Shown: positions 33,490 through 46,165, numbered from the stretch's first letter. The stretch is 64,000 nucleotides of DNA from Antilocapra americana (GCA_007570785.1 ML661900.1:3569126-3633125), one strand, 5' to 3'. Numbers and translations are program-made. The notes: generated by a model from the sequence alone, not told the origin.

Positions 33490-34485
33490 TCATTTTTGGG
33501 TCAGCTTTATTGAGGCATACATACAATAAATACTTGAAGTTTCAAACCTATATTTTGATGACTTTTCACAATTGGGCCTACCAATGTAAACGATGATAAC
33601 TTAACTTATACCACAATCATGATATAAAGCATTTCTAGCACCCACAAAGTTTTCTCATGTTTTTTTTTGCAGTAACTCTCTTTCCCCTTCCCCCACCCTT
33701 TCGTTCCTAGCAACTAGTCATCTACTTTCTACCCCTGAAGCTTTCTGAATATCAAATCAGTATGATATTAGAATAAATCTCTTGAGAGTCTTTGTTAATG
33801 TTGACTATATTATTAGTTTATTCCTTTTCACTGCTTTATAGTGTTCCATTCTTTGGATACCATAATTTGTTTATCTACTACTAGTTGGATATTTTACTTT
33901 CCAATCTGGGGCTACTAACTATTACGAACATTTATAGACAAATCACTGCATGGATAAATGTCTTAAGTTCTCTTAGATAAACAGAGAAGTGGGATTGCTG
34001 AGCTATATGACAAGCACCTGCTTAATCTTGAATTACAAAAATGTTTATCAAATGGGTCATTCCAATTTGTACTTCTACCAGCAAAGAATAGAGTTTCAGT
34101 TGCTTTAATCTCCAACTATTACTGGTGAACAGCCTATTTCTCCCCTCAATTCTGTCAGTTTTCCCTTCATGTTATTTTGTGGCTTTCTCGCATGCATATA
34201 TGTTAGTAATTGTTATATATTTTTGATGGGTTCATTCTTTCATCACTATAAAATGTCTTTCTTTCTTTATTGTACAGTTTTGGTCTTAAAGTACATGTTG
34301 TATTATATTAATATAGTTTAGCTACATTATCTCGCAGAGGTTATTCGTCTCATGAAGTATCTGTTTCTTTTGTTTCACATTAAGCCATCTGGGTTCTTAT
34401 ATATCAGGAGAGTCCCTTGTAGATAGCATATACTTGAATCATTTAAAAAAAATCATTCTGCCAACCTGTTATCTTTCACTGGAGT
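33490..34485 (-). mobile_element. Old L1M LINE, minus strand
   Basis: Order of an L1M 3' half in reverse: GGTCAGCTTTATTGAGGCAT, TATTTTGATGACTTTTCACA, AGTGTTCCATTCTTTGGAT and GAAGTGGGATTGCTGAGC. More 5' text follows to about 34480. Degenerate. Confidence 0.65.
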
Positions 34486-34491
34486 CTTTGA

Positions 34492-34599
34492 GGTGAAAGT
34501 GTGAGTCACTCAGTTGTGTCTGGCTCCTTGTGACCCCATGGACTGTAGCCTGCCAGGCTCCTCTGTCCATGGGATTTCCCAGGAAAGAACACTGGAGTG
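34492..34599 (-). mobile_element. Bov-tA/Bov-A partial SINE, minus strand
   Basis: GTGTGAGTCACTCAGTTGTG and CCCATGGACTGTAGCCTGCC up to GAACACTGGAGTG: only the BovB-derived 3' unit remains; the tRNA-derived head is missing. Confidence 0.88.
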
Positions 34600-37425
34600 T
34601 GTATCATTTTTTTAGATCCTACATATAAGTGATATACGAGATTTGCCTTCCTCTGACTTATGTCACCCACTTAGTATGATAACCTCTAGGTCCATCTGTA
34701 TTGCTGCAAATGGCATTATTTCATTCTTTCTTTTTTTAACTGGAGTATAATTGCATTCCAATGTTGTGTTAGTCTCTGCTGTACAATGAAGTGAATCAGC
34801 TATCTGTATACATATATACCCTCCCTCTTGATCTTCCTTCCCTCACATTCCACCATCCAGGTCATCACAGAACACCAAGCTGTGATGTTCTACACATCAT
34901 GTTCCCTCTACCTATCCATTTTACACATGGTGGTGTATTTATGTCAAACTTAACCTCTCAATTCATCCCACTCTCCCCCTCCCCCACTGTGTTCACATGT
35001 TCGTTCTCTACATCTGCATTTCTATTCTGCCCTGCGAATAGGTTCATCAGTACCATTTTTTTTTAGACTCCACATATATGTGTTACTATATATTTGTTTT
35101 TCTCTAACTTATTTCACTTTGTATGATATATTCTAGGTCATCCACATCTCTACAAATGACCCAATTTCATTCTTTTTATCGTTGATGAAAAGTCCATTAT
35201 ATATATGTACCACATCTTTTTTATCCATTCATCTGTCAATGGAAATTTAGGTTGTTTCCAAATCCTGGCTATTGTAAACAGTGGTTCAGTGAACCCTGGG
35301 GTACATGCGTCTTTTTCAATTATGGCTTTCTTAGGGTATACGCCCAGCAGTGGGATTGGCAGTGGGTCATACAGTAGTTCTATTTCTAGTTTTTTTAAGG
35401 AAACTACATTACTGTTTGGGAGAAGGAAATGGCAACCTACTCTAGTATTACTGACTAGAGAATCCTGTGGACAGAGGAGCCTGGTGGGCTGCTGTCCATA
35501 GGGTCTCAGAGTCAGGCATGACATAAGCGACTTAGCATGCATGCATGCATTGGAGGAGGAAATGGCAACCCATTCCAGTGTTCTTGCCTGGAGAATCCCA
35601 GGAACAGAGGAGCCTGGTGGGCTGCCGTCTATGGGGTTGCACAGAGTCGGACACGACTGAAGCGACTTAGCAGCAGCAGCACATTACTGTTCTCCATAGT
35701 GGCATATCAATTTACATTCCCACCATCAGTGCAAGAGGGTTTCCTTTTCTCTGCACCCTCTCCAGCGTTTATTGTTTGTAGATTTTTTTGATGATGGCCA
35801 TTCTGATTTGTGTGAGGTGATACCTCATTGTCGTTTTGATTTGCATTTCTCTAATAATTAGTAATGTTGAGCATCTTTTTCATGTGCATCTTGGCCACCT
35901 GTATGTCTTCTTTGATAAAATGCCTAGTTAGGTCTTGATACTGAGCTGCATGGGCTGTTTGTATACTTTGGAGATTAATCTTTTGTCCATTGCTTTGTTT
36001 GCAAATATTTTCTCCCATTCTGTGGACTGTCTTGTCCTCTTGTTTATGCTTTCTTTTGCTGTGCAAAAGCTTTTAAATTTAAGTAGGTCCCATTTATGTC
36101 AAAAAGTGTTTTCCTATGTTTTTCTCTAAGAGTTTTATAGTGTCAGGTCCTACATTTAGGTCTTTTATCCATTTTGAATTTAATTTTGTATATAGTGTTA
36201 GGGAGTGTTTTAATTTCATTCTTTTACATATAGTTGTGAAACATTTATTGAAGAGGCTGTCTCTTCTCCACTGTATATTCTTGCCTCAGTTGTCATAGAT
36301 TAGGTGACTATAGGTACATGAGATTGTCTCTGGACTTTTCTTTCCTGCATCATTAACCTTATTTTTGTTTTTGTGCCAGTACCATATTGTCTTGATTACT
36401 GTAGCTATGTAGTATAGTCTGAAGGAGCCTGATTCTTACAGCTCCATTTTTCCTTTTCAAGATTGCTTTGTCTATTCAGGGTCTTCTGTATAAAACTTAA
36501 AAATTTTTGATTCTAGTTCTGTGAAAAATGTTACTGGTAATTTGATAAGAACTGCACTGAATTTGTAGATTGCCTTAGGAAGCACAGTCATTTTGACAAT
36601 ATTGACTCTTTCACTCCAAAAACATGGTATACCTTTCCATCTCTTTGTGTCATCTTTGACTTCTTTCATCAGTGCCTTACACTTTTCAGAGTATAGGTCT
36701 TTTGTCTCCTTAGGCAGATTTATTCCAAGGTATTGTTTTTGATGTAGTGATAAATGGGATTGTTTCTTTAATTTCTCTTTCTGATTTTTCATTGTCAGTG
36801 GACAGAAAACCAATAGATTTCTGTGTATTAACTGTGTATGCTGCAACTTTATCAAATTCACTGAGGGACTCTAGTAGTTTTCCGGTAGCATCTTTCTCTA
36901 TGTATACTATCATGTCATCTGCAAACATTGACAGTTTTACTTCTTTTTCAGTTTGGATTCCTTTTTCTTCTCTGACTGCTATAGATAGGAATTCCAAAAC
37001 TATGCTGAAGAACAGATATCCTTGTCTTGTTCCTGATATTAGAGGAAATGCTTTCAGACTTTCATCATTGAGTATGATGTTAGTTATGGGTTCGTCATAT
37101 GTGGCCCTTATTATGTTGAGGTAGGTTTCCTCTATGCTCACTTTCTGAAGAGCATTTTTTTTTATCATAATTGGATGCTGGATTTTAGCAAAAGCTTCTT
37201 CTGCATCTACTGAGATGATCATAATGGTTTCTACTCTTCAATTTGTTAATATGTTGTATCACACTGATTTAGGGATACTAAAAAGTCCTTAAATCCATGG
37301 GATTAAACCCACTTGATCTCCTTTTACCGTATTGTTGGATTTAGCTTGTTAGAATTTTGTTGAGGACTTCTGCGTCTATGTTCATCAGTGGTATTGGCCT
37401 ATTATTTTATTTCGGTCTCATATTG
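34600..37425 (-). mobile_element. L1 LINE, minus strand, ORF2 3' half and 3' UTR
   Basis: After a short L1 piece (34600-34730), a second L1 runs from its 3' UTR (TGGAGTATAATTGCATTCC) into ORF2. Read on the minus strand, 36710-37222 carries reverse transcriptase with AFPLISGTRQGYLFFSIVLE and the catalytic-box text MFADDMIVYIE; 36472-36861 carries the next part with IPCFWSERVNIVKMTVLPKA. Frameshifts separate the frames. A Bov-A2 at 35417-35680 interrupts it. The left piece may be a separate, older copy. Confidence 0.85.
35406..35691 (+). mobile_element. Bov-A2 SINE nested in L1, exact 11-bp target duplication
   Basis: ACATTACTGTT stands at 35406-35416 and 35681-35691; between them is a two-unit Bov-A2. 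The first unit ends in a GCATGCATGCATGCAT run, the second in AGCAGCAGC. Removing insert and one repeat restores the L1 text. Confidence 0.96.
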
Positions 37426-38059
37426 GTTAGAGGGTGATGGTGGGAAGGCAGACATTTTTAAGAAGAACAAAATGCTTTGGCATATTTCAAAACAGTTCCT
37501 TATTCCCTGCTGGAAGCAAAAGCATTTTGCTGTGATACTCACTTTGAGAACCTGGTCAAGCTCTTCAAGGTGAAGTACACAGAAGTGTGGGGATCTTGTG
37601 TAGTTCTGACTCCCATATTTGTCCATCTTGAACATCTGGAGATTCAATTATAGTTCAGGTTTTCCTACCCCAGTACTGATTTCCATAGAGGTTTCTGCTC
37701 TGGTTAAGCTGTGATTTTCTCTATTTGCTTATCTGTCTATCCAATTTGGAAGGCTGCATCCTATACTGTTACTTCATGTATCTTATGGATCTAAGAAGAG
37801 ATGCTGATTTTTCACATTTTTACCTGTTTGTTAGGATGGAGTGAGTGGTGATTTCCAAGCTTCCTATGTGCAGGACTAGAAATCAGAAGTATAATGGAAT
37901 AATGTATGCAACTTTCTGTTAATAAATTCAACAAGTGAGATGAAGCAGATAAACTACTTGAAACACAAAATACCAAAACTGAAGAAGAAATACAAAATAT
38001 GACTTCACTGATGAATTATATACATAATTTAAATAAGAAACTAATTCTAATTCTGTAGA
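37426..38059. other. Intron sequence, nothing recognised
   Basis: No exon or repeat assignment. Short frames on both strands have no signature. Confidence 0.5.
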
Positions 38060-40283
38060 AATTCCTGCAGAAACATATAGTTTTCAACCCACTTAAGCAA
38101 GCCAACATTCTCTTGATTACAAAATACAAACAAAGACATTGTAACTACAGTTCAACATACATCACGAGCATAACTGTACCAATCTTTTATAAACAGTTAG
38201 CAAACTTAATTGAACAATATACAAAAAAAATTATATATAATGAGAAAATGGGGTTTATTAAAAGAGTATAAGGTTTGACTTAACACTCAAAAGTCAGTAT
38301 AGAGTTATATACCCTACATGGGAATAGGATGCAAATTATATCTCACTAAAGCTGTCATAACAAGTCAGCATAATGCACCAAACTGATAAAATGAAAGAAT
38401 GCATTTCAATAGATGCAGAAAAGGCATTTGAGAATACGGTATATCAATTTAAGAAAAAAAACACTAGGGAAGTTAAGAATAGAATAAAGCTCCCTCCACC
38501 TGAGAAATGACATCTACAGAAATTGTAAGGTATGATGTTATAGCCAATATAACTTAATAGTGAAAAACCTACTGCTTTCTCCCTAAGATCAGCACCAAAG
38601 CTTTTGTTTCATATTTTGTAGAAGTGGCAACACAGTGCAATAGACAACAGAAAAACATAAACAGTATACTAAGTAGAAAAAAAACAAATAAAACTGATTT
38701 TATTCTGATATGTTTAAGTACATAAAGAAATCTTATAAATTTATAAAACTATTAGAGCTCATAAATCTATTTGGAAAGGTCCCAATATCTAGTGAATATA
38801 CAAATAGTAATTCTGTCTATATGCTAACAACAAAAAATATTACAAATATAATTTTCAATAGCCACAAAAACTTAAAATATTAGGGATAAATTTAATGAAG
38901 TATTTGTAAAGCATTTAAACTGAAAATTACAAGAAACTACTAGAGAAATTAAAAAAGCTCTAAACAAATGCAGATACATATCTTATCATGAATTGGAAGA
39001 TACAAATTATCAGGATATTCTTTCTTCCTAAGCTTACCTACAGATCAGTGTAATGCAAATCAAAATCCCAAGAGATTTTTTAATTTTAGATGCTAAAAAC
39101 TGATCTTAATATTTTTGTGAAAATGTAAGACATTGAAAAAATAAAACTTCTAAAAGAAAACAAAGTTGAAGACTTCTATTGCTTTATTATAGGACCTACT
39201 ACAAAGCTACTGTAATCAAGACAGGTAAAAAGGAACAAAATAATGGAAGAGAACAGACCAGAAGTAGACTCAGACTTCATGGGCTAATTTATATTTTTTA
39301 TTAGGTGTCAAAATAGAAAAACAGGGTAGAATAGGAGAGTCCAGAAACAGACTCACTCATGTAGGGGAGATTTTTTTTAATGAAAGTATTAAAACGTTAT
39401 AATGGGAAAGGAAATCTTTCAGTGAATAGTGTTGGAACAACTGGCTGGCTATAGAGAAAAATAAACTTGGACCTATTCTTCATATCATACCAACTAATTT
39501 GTTTGAGCTTGATCATAAATCTAAATGCCAAAACTAAATTACAAGGCTTCCAGGAAAAAAAATACGAAGGTCTTTTAACCTTTCGTCAGACAAAAACCTC
39601 TTAGAACCCAGAAAGCACAAGACCTAAAAAGAACATATTGATAAAATAGACATCATTATGATTAAAAATACTTTTGCTTATCAACAGCTATTGTTAACAA
39701 AATGTATAGGCAAGCTCCAGATTCAGAAAAAAATTCATATAACACATAACTGGCAAAGAACATGGAGCTAGAATATATAAACAACTCAAAGATAAAATGA
39801 CAACTCAACTTTTAAAATGGGCAAAAACCTTCAACAGACACGTCATAAGGGAAGATATGAATGGTGAAAAATCACATGTAAAGGTACTCAATACATATTA
39901 TTAATCACTAAGGAAGTGCAAATTAGATTCATGAGATACAACTATGCTCACACTGGAATTAAGGTTAAAATTTTAAAAATTAAAAATACCAAATATTGAC
40001 AAATGTTGAGCTACTCGGACTCCCCAAGGTTGCTGATGGAAGTGTAAAATAGTACCACCACTGAAAAACAGTGTGGAATTCCAGTTTTAAGTGTTTATCC
40101 AAGAGAAATGAGAATGCAAATACACCTAGACTTGACAGAAGGTTAATTTACAAATGCCAAATAAGTGGAAACCCAAATGTCTATTAACAGATGAACAGAT
40201 AAAATTTATGGAATATGTACACAATGGTATGTTCAGCAAAAAACAAACTACAGACAACATGGATATATCTCAAAAATGGTATA
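38060..40283 (+). mobile_element. Decayed L1M LINE, plus strand
   Basis: ORF2 text in order: TTTCAATAGATGCAGAAAAG, GAATTGGAAGATACAAATTA, CTACTGTAATCAAGACAGGT, AATGGGCAAAAACCTTCAAC and AAATGTCTATTAACAGATGA. Interrupted throughout by stops. It is split at its 3' end by a TA-flanked DNA element and resumes to about 40850. Confidence 0.75.
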
Positions 40284-40512
40284 CAGCTGACCCTTGAACA
40301 ACATGGCATCAAACTACATGGGTCTACTTATACTTGGATCGCTTTCAATAGTAAATACCACAGTATTACACAATCCCCAGTTGGTTAAATCCGTGGAGGT
40401 GGAACCACAGAGGAACTGCAGATATGGAGCCCCAACTATAAGTTATGTGTGAATTTTTTGACTGAATGGAGAGTCAGTGGTCCTAACGCTGTCATTGTTC
40501 AAGGATCAACTG
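40284..40512. mobile_element. Tigger-type (TcMar) non-autonomous element with TA duplication
   Basis: The left end CAGCTGACCCTTGAACAACA and the reverse complement of the right end (CAGTTGATCCTTGAACAATG) form terminal inverted repeats. TA flanks both ends (40282-40283 and 40513-40514). It sits inside the L1M, whose text continues with CTTAGTAAGAGAAGTCAGCC. Confidence 0.85.
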
Positions 40513-40850
40513 TACTTAGTAAGAGAAGTCAGCCACAAAGCCTTCACTTGTATGTTCTTCTAGAATAGGAAAAACTAACCTATGATGATAGAAAGCAGGT
40601 CAGTGGTTACCAAGAGCCAAGGGTGGTGAAAGACTGACTGGAAAGAGACACGAAGACACTGTGAAATGATGCAAAGGCTCTCATGGATTATACGTGAGTA
40701 TGTAGGTTTGACAAAACTCAACAAACCATGTATTAGAGGTCTCTACATCCACTTATGTAAATCACACTGCAATGAAAAAAGTATTGATATAGATATACAA
40801 GCATAAAAAGGATATATATATGCCAAAAAACTAGCAGCATCAGAATTACA
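40513..40850 (+). mobile_element. L1M LINE 3' part, plus strand, continued
   Basis: GAGAAGTCAGCCACAAAGCC and AGGTCAGTGGTTACCAAGAG, then TGTAAATCACACTGCAATG, continue the L1M interrupted at 40283. Confidence 0.65.
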
Positions 40851-40889
40851 GGATTTTTCCTATAACTTAAAGATTTCCTTTAATAACCT

Positions 40890-41585
40890 AACATATATCA
40901 GGGCCTGAAGGACAGCCTCACAGAAAAGGTTAACATTTGAGCAAAGACCTGAAGGAGGTAACAGTAGTGCTAAGCTCCATGGATGTATGTGGGAGAGCTA
41001 TCCAGAAAGAAGAAAACTGGAGTGTAAAAGCCCTGAGGCTTTGAGAAGAGAAGTGACACGATCTGACATGTTAACAGGTTCACTTCGGCCAGCATGTTTA
41101 GAACAGACTGTGAGAAGCCAAGGATAGGAACAAAGAGACTAGTCAGGGAAGTACTGAGATAATCCAGGTGAGATACGATGGAGGCTTGACTGAGGGGGGA
41201 GGTAGTGATGCTAGAGAAAGACAGTCTCTGAATGTACTTTACAGCAAAGCTAACATGATTTGAAGTTAGTCTGGATGACATGTGGGAGAAAGAAGAAGGT
41301 CAAGGACAATGTCAAGGGTTTTGGCATAGACAACTAGAATAGAGTACCTGGTTATTAATACAGAGAAAACTAGAAAGGAGAGGTTTTGGAGGGACAGATG
41401 CAGAGAAGAAAGCAGGAACTTGTTTTGGACACACTTAATTTGAGTACAATTGAAGAGATATAAAACTAGTAGTCATCAACAGGTGGAGAATATTTAAAGA
41501 CAAACACCTGGTGAACTAACCAAAGGAATGTGCACATAGAGGAAAAAAAGGAAGGTCCAAAGGATGGACTCCAGTACCGTTTCTG
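40890..41585 (-). mobile_element. L2 LINE remnant, minus strand
   Basis: A long, well-ordered reverse L2: AGCAAAGACCTGAAGGAGGT, AAAAGCCCTGAGGCTTTG, AATCCAGGTGAGATACGATG and AAGGTCAAGGACAATGTC, then TGCAGAGAAGAAAGCAGG. The 103-codon minus frame at 40970-41281 lies within it. Confidence 0.75.
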
Positions 41586-42571
41586 GAGGTCAGCAAGTTC
41601 TCAGCGTAAACTAGAAATGAAAGTCAGTAACACCCTAAAGTGTATACTGCAAAACTATTCTTAGAAACTTCAAGGAACTACAAAAAAAAACAACAACAAC
41701 CAAAAAGCCTTTTCTATTCTTTGCTCAAATAAGTACTCTCAAGTTTCCACTGATTATGTAAGATGAAATGGACATCTCCTTTAATTACAATCTGAAATTG
41801 GAAACTACAGAGAAATAATACCTGTTCACCATTATTCTAGACCTGTATTGCTATAATTCCATAGGTTAAGCTTCTCTTTTTCTAACCATTTAGGAATAAA
41901 GGTGCAACAACGTATTCAGACAACCTTTCTTCAAATAGCAAAGAATTATTTTCTAAGGAGGAACTACACTTGTGTCCTGGAACAAGACTCATCAGTCATC
42001 AGATGATGCTTAGAGCTTGTGAGGTAATGATGTACTACACAGCTGTCTGATCCTCAGATGTCACTTTGGAGGCTGATGATAAACTACAGGTCTGACAACT
42101 CACTTTCCATTTCAAGATATTTCTTGAACTTTCTCTTGTTGTGACAGGCAACCAAATTGATTAAACCTAGTCATGGGATTTGACACTATAGCCAGCAGAC
42201 TCCTATTTGTTGATTGCTATTGATTTTCTTTGATACTTCATTTAAAAATCAATAGTTGGAAAGAAAAATAGGCTTGGTTTACACATACTTAAACATACTA
42301 TTGTATGCTGAAGGAGGCACAAGTTTGGCAGGGCTTTGGCATCCAATTATAAGAAGAGCTCTTAACAGGTGAAAGCAAGGGCTTTAGATCGATATTCAGT
42401 TTTCTTTCTCAATCAAAGAAAGTGGCTATAAATTAGGCTCATCAGTATTATTTTCAAGGCTTTCTTGAAGCAAACAAGTTTAAACTTCTGGGGAGGGGCA
42501 TAGAGTCTTCCACGGATTTACATTAAAAATGATACACCACTAAAACTTTTTCGTTGTTTTTAAGCATATTT
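41586..42571. other. Intron beyond the donor of the 137-nt SCAPER exon
   Basis: Nothing recognised. This is the original downstream intron sequence of the exon before the Bov-tA insertion. Confidence 0.5.
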
Positions 42572-42840
42572 ATAGTACCTGAGGGTTTCCCTGGTGGATT
42601 GGCCAGTAAAGAATCTGCCTGCAACGCAGGAGACCCAGGTTTGATCCCTAGATCAGGAAGACCTTCTAGAGAAGGAAATGCCTACCCACTCCAGTATTCT
42701 TGCCTGGAGAATTCCGTGGACAGAGGAATCTGGTGAGCTACAGTCCACCGGGTTACAAAGAGTGACTGAGAGACACAAAGTGACACAAAGACATGACTGA
42801 GAGACTAACAATTTCACTTTTTCCTTTTCATGGTACCTGA
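42572..42840 (+). mobile_element. Bov-tA SINE inserted at a SCAPER splice donor, 11-bp target duplication
   Basis: The SINE begins exactly at 42583 with GGGTTTCCCTGGTGGATTGG (tRNA-derived head) and runs through ACTCCAGTATTCTTGCCTGG to a degenerate tail with CATGACTGAGAGACTAAC and a T/C-rich end at 42829. The flanks are ATAGTACCTGA at 42572-42582 and ATGGTACCTGA at 42830-42840, one mismatch in eleven. The right copy covers the last four exon bases and the first seven intron bases of the SCAPER exon, so the donor itself was copied. The SINE is antisense to SCAPER. Confidence 0.92.
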
Positions 42841-42973
42841 AGTTCATCCGTGCTTTTATCTTTTTAGCTTTCTTTTTATTTTTCTGCCGCTCTTCTCCAT
42901 CTTTCAAAGGCTCTGGTGGAGCTGTACTTTCAACCACAATGTCAATAACATATTTCTTTAACGAAAGGTGCTC
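42837..42973 (-). CDS. SCAPER: SCAPER coding exon, 137 nt (first of three in window)
   Basis: On the minus strand a pyrimidine-rich tract ending in TTGCAG at 42974-42979 precedes the exon, which opens with a complete codon (GAG). It encodes 45 residues plus two bases (AG) of an arginine codon finished by the next exon. The peptide starts EHLSLKKYVIDIVVES, continues through an acidic stretch with DGEER, and ends in a strongly basic run rich in K (KNKKKAKKIKARMNF). This matches the part of SCAPER just C-terminal to the zinc finger; the basic run could act in nucleic-acid or nuclear-import contacts, which is inference only. The donor is CAG followed by GTACC, a weak match to the GTAAGT consensus. 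A Bov-tA SINE lies directly beyond the donor, and its right target duplication (42830-42840) covers the last four exon bases. The frame stays open past the donor until a stop at 42653, so the donor, not a stop, defines this end. Confidence 0.9.
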
Positions 42974-43934
42974 CTGCAAGATAAATAAATGAAATAGTAA
43001 TTAAAAACAACATAGCACCGCTACAGACTACAGTAAACATAGAAGAATTCACAGATGAAAGTAAAAATAATCTCTATGAAATAGTGGCTTCAAAAATTGC
43101 TTTGGTAAACACTGAAGAAATCATTTTACTTGAGACTTTCATTGACCTGTCAAACTTTGCTGCACACCTACTGAGCTAAATGCTAAGGATACGGGGACAT
43201 ACTCAAGTGCCCTGCAACTCCACACTGCAGTGGGAGAGGTAAAATACCATACCCAAACCCATAAAACCCAGCTTGGCACTACAGGAGCTCAAAAGGGGAA
43301 ACAAGATCACTTGGGGTGATGAGGCAAGACTTTAAGAAGGAAGCACCATGTCTGCTATCCCTTGAAGGATGGATTGAATTTGAACATATGGATATTGGGT
43401 ATGTGTGTGTTTGTTTGGGCTGGTAGTTGCGAAAGGTGGCAGGAAGGAGGAAGGAGAATGGCATCCCAGAAAATGAGCAGAGGTGAGAAGGCAGACTGTG
43501 GCTAGCGGCAACAGAAATTTGGTCTGGCAGAAGTACAGAGTTTAGCCCCACGTCCCTCCTTAGACATCCTGGATTTTATGGTACCTCATTATGATTACTC
43601 TCCTGCATGTACACAACTACCTTGTCCTTCTGTTCTTCTTTCATACCTGCATGGAAAAATCTCAACCTTAAATCCAACACTTTTGCTACTTTGTACTCAT
43701 AACTGAGCAGATTAATATGGCTATAACTACAAACCACGGTGACAAGATCTCACTTTAAATTTATGACATTACACCTCAAATGGGCTCTAGAACTGCCAGG
43801 CAATTGAGCAACCTTAGTCTACTTTGTCTACATTCTCCTTCCAAGAAATTATTTTAGACCCTCTCCTTAAATTCCCAACATCATTAGAACTGTAGATCAC
43901 TCCTTCCTCCCTGACATACTCTCTTCACTAAGTC
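42974..43934. other. Intron, with an L2-like stretch at about 43250-43520
   Basis: GGCAAGACTTTAAGAAGGAAG and CCCTTGAAGGATGGATTG, then GAAGGAGAATGGCATCCCAG, suggest L2 in reverse. The rest is unassigned. Confidence 0.45.
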
Positions 43935-44882
43935 AGTTTGGTCATTCAGTCATGTCTGACTCTTTGCGACCCCATGAACCACAGCATGCCAGGCCTCCCT
44001 GTCCATCACCAACTCCCGGAGTTCACCCAAACTCATGTCCATTGAGTTGGAGATGCCATCCAACCATCTCATCCTCTGTCATCCCCTTCTCCTCCTGCCC
44101 TCAATCTTTTCCAGCATCAGGGTCTTTTCAAATGTGTCAGCTCTTTGCATCAGGTGGCCAAAGTATTGGAGTTTCAGCTTCAGCATCAGTCCTTCGAATG
44201 AATACCCAGGACTGATCTCATTTAGGATGGACTGGGTGGATCTCCTTGCAGTCCAAGGGACTCTCAAGAGTCTTCTCCAACACCACAGTTTTGAACTGAG
44301 CATCAATTCTTCTGTGCTCAGCTTTCTTTACAGTCCAACTCTCACATCCATACATGACTATTGGAAAAACCATAGCCTTGACTAGATGGACCTTTGTTGA
44401 CAAAGTAATGTCTCTGCTTTTTAATATGCTGTCTAGGTTGGTCATAACTTTCCTTCCAAGGACTAAGCATCTTTTTATTTCATGGCTGCAGTCACCATCT
44501 TCAGTCATTTTGGAGCCCCCCAAAAAAGTCAGCCACTGTTTCCCCATCTATTTTCCATGAGATGATGGGACCAGATGCCATGATCTTAGTTTTCTGAATG
44601 TTGAGCTTTAAGCCAACTTTTTCACTCTCCTCTTTCACTTTCATTAAGAGGCTCTTTAGTTCTTCTTCGCTTTCTGCCATAACGGTGGTGTCATCTGCAT
44701 ATCTGAGGTTATTGATATCTCTCCTGGCAATGTTGATTCCAGCTTGTGCTTCTTCCAGCCCAGCGTTTCTCATGATGTACTCTTCATATAAGTTAAATAA
44801 GCAGGGTGACAATATACAGCCTTGACGTACTCCTTTTCTTGTGTGGAACCAGTCTGTTGTTCCATGGCCAGTTCTAACTTTT
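43935..44882 (-). mobile_element. BovB LINE, minus strand, RT box to 3' end
   Basis: Read on the minus strand: 44501-44812 carries MSPCLFNLYEEYIMRNAGLE and NNLRYADDTTVMAESEEELK with the YADD box intact. 44218-44547 carries SHEIKRCLVLGRKVMTNLDS, and 44079-44306 the C-terminus. A small frameshift lies near 44520. The 3' terminus is at 43935. TTCACTAAGT to the left and TTCACTAGGT to the right may be a target duplication with one mismatch. Confidence 0.94.
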
Positions 44883-46165
44883 TCACTAGGTTTCTAGATA
44901 TCACACTCTCCTCGTAACTCCAGCTGTACCTTCTAAGTCTTCTTTGCTAGATCCTTTTCCTCTTCTTGACTGATAAATATTAAACATCTCAGACTTATAC
45001 TCAGAACTTCCTTCTTCTCTACTCAAACTTATTTATCAAGTGCAGTGACTTGAAATATAATTCACAGAGGCAATTCCCAAATTTTTATCTCTAATCCAGT
45101 CCTCTCCCCTGAACCTATTCCTACAGCAACCTATCTACTGAAAAATCTCCACTTAAGTGAAGTATTTCCAACATAAGCATTTCCAAAATAATACTCTACA
45201 ATATAGCTCTTATGCTCCTAATATACATTAAAAATTGATCTCAGAGTGTTCAGTAAGTGGTGCCACTATTTGCATAACTGCTCACATCTAATACATCAGT
45301 AAATCCTATCAGCTCTACTTTCAAATATACCCATATTAATCTCCGTCCAGTCACTTCTCCCCACCACCATCACTTAATCTAAGGCCTCATAGCTTTCATT
45401 TGCATTATGAAATAGCTTATTAAATATTCTTCCAGCTTCTATGGTCTCAAAATCCTTTCTTTACAAAATCAGCAATTTTTAAAAAATGTAAGTCACATCA
45501 TACCATTCCTCTTATCAAAACCTTGCATTCTCATCACATTCAGGGTAAAATCCCAAGTCCTTGCCATGGTCTACTAAGCCCCCACATCAACCTCTCTGGC
45601 CTCATCTTACATTACTCTCTCCTTTGTTCACTCTACTGTGGATGGAGTGGGTATATTTAAAAGTAGAACTGATAGGGTTTACTGATAAATTAGACTGAGC
45701 AGTTGTACAAAGTTACTGAACATGCTAACAGCAAACTTTATGTATACAAAGAGCATAAGAGTTTTGTTGTAGAATGTTATTCTGGAAATATTTATGGTGG
45801 AAACACAAGTGGAGAGAGTTCCAGGAGACAGTATGATATAGGAATGGAATTCAGGATGTTGTTCTTCACATTAATCAGGAATGGTACTGCCTCAAGACTC
45901 TTGTTTCCTTAGCCAAAAACATTCTTCTCCACATACTTGCATGGTCTCAGCTAAAATGAACATCCAACCTTACATGACACCTTCTATTATTTGCCATCTT
46001 CTTATTTTTCTTCACTTGTCTATCATCAGTGCCTGATGTCAATATTCATTTATAATCTCCTGCACTAGAAAGTAAGTTTCATGAGAGCACTGACTTTGCT
46101 TTGTTCGGTGTCTGGTAATGTGCCTGGCATACAGTAAGCATTCAATAAGTATAGATTAACTGAAT
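44883..46165 (+). mobile_element. L2 LINE remnants, plus strand, interrupted
   Basis: CTCATCTTACATTACTCTCT and TTTGTTCACTCTACTGTG near 45600, and TAAGTTTCATGAGAGCACTG with TGCCTGGCATACAGTAAGCA near 46070-46160, are L2 3'-region phrases. The intervening 45650-45900 is unassigned, and the part before 45400 is only weakly L2-like. Confidence 0.55.
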
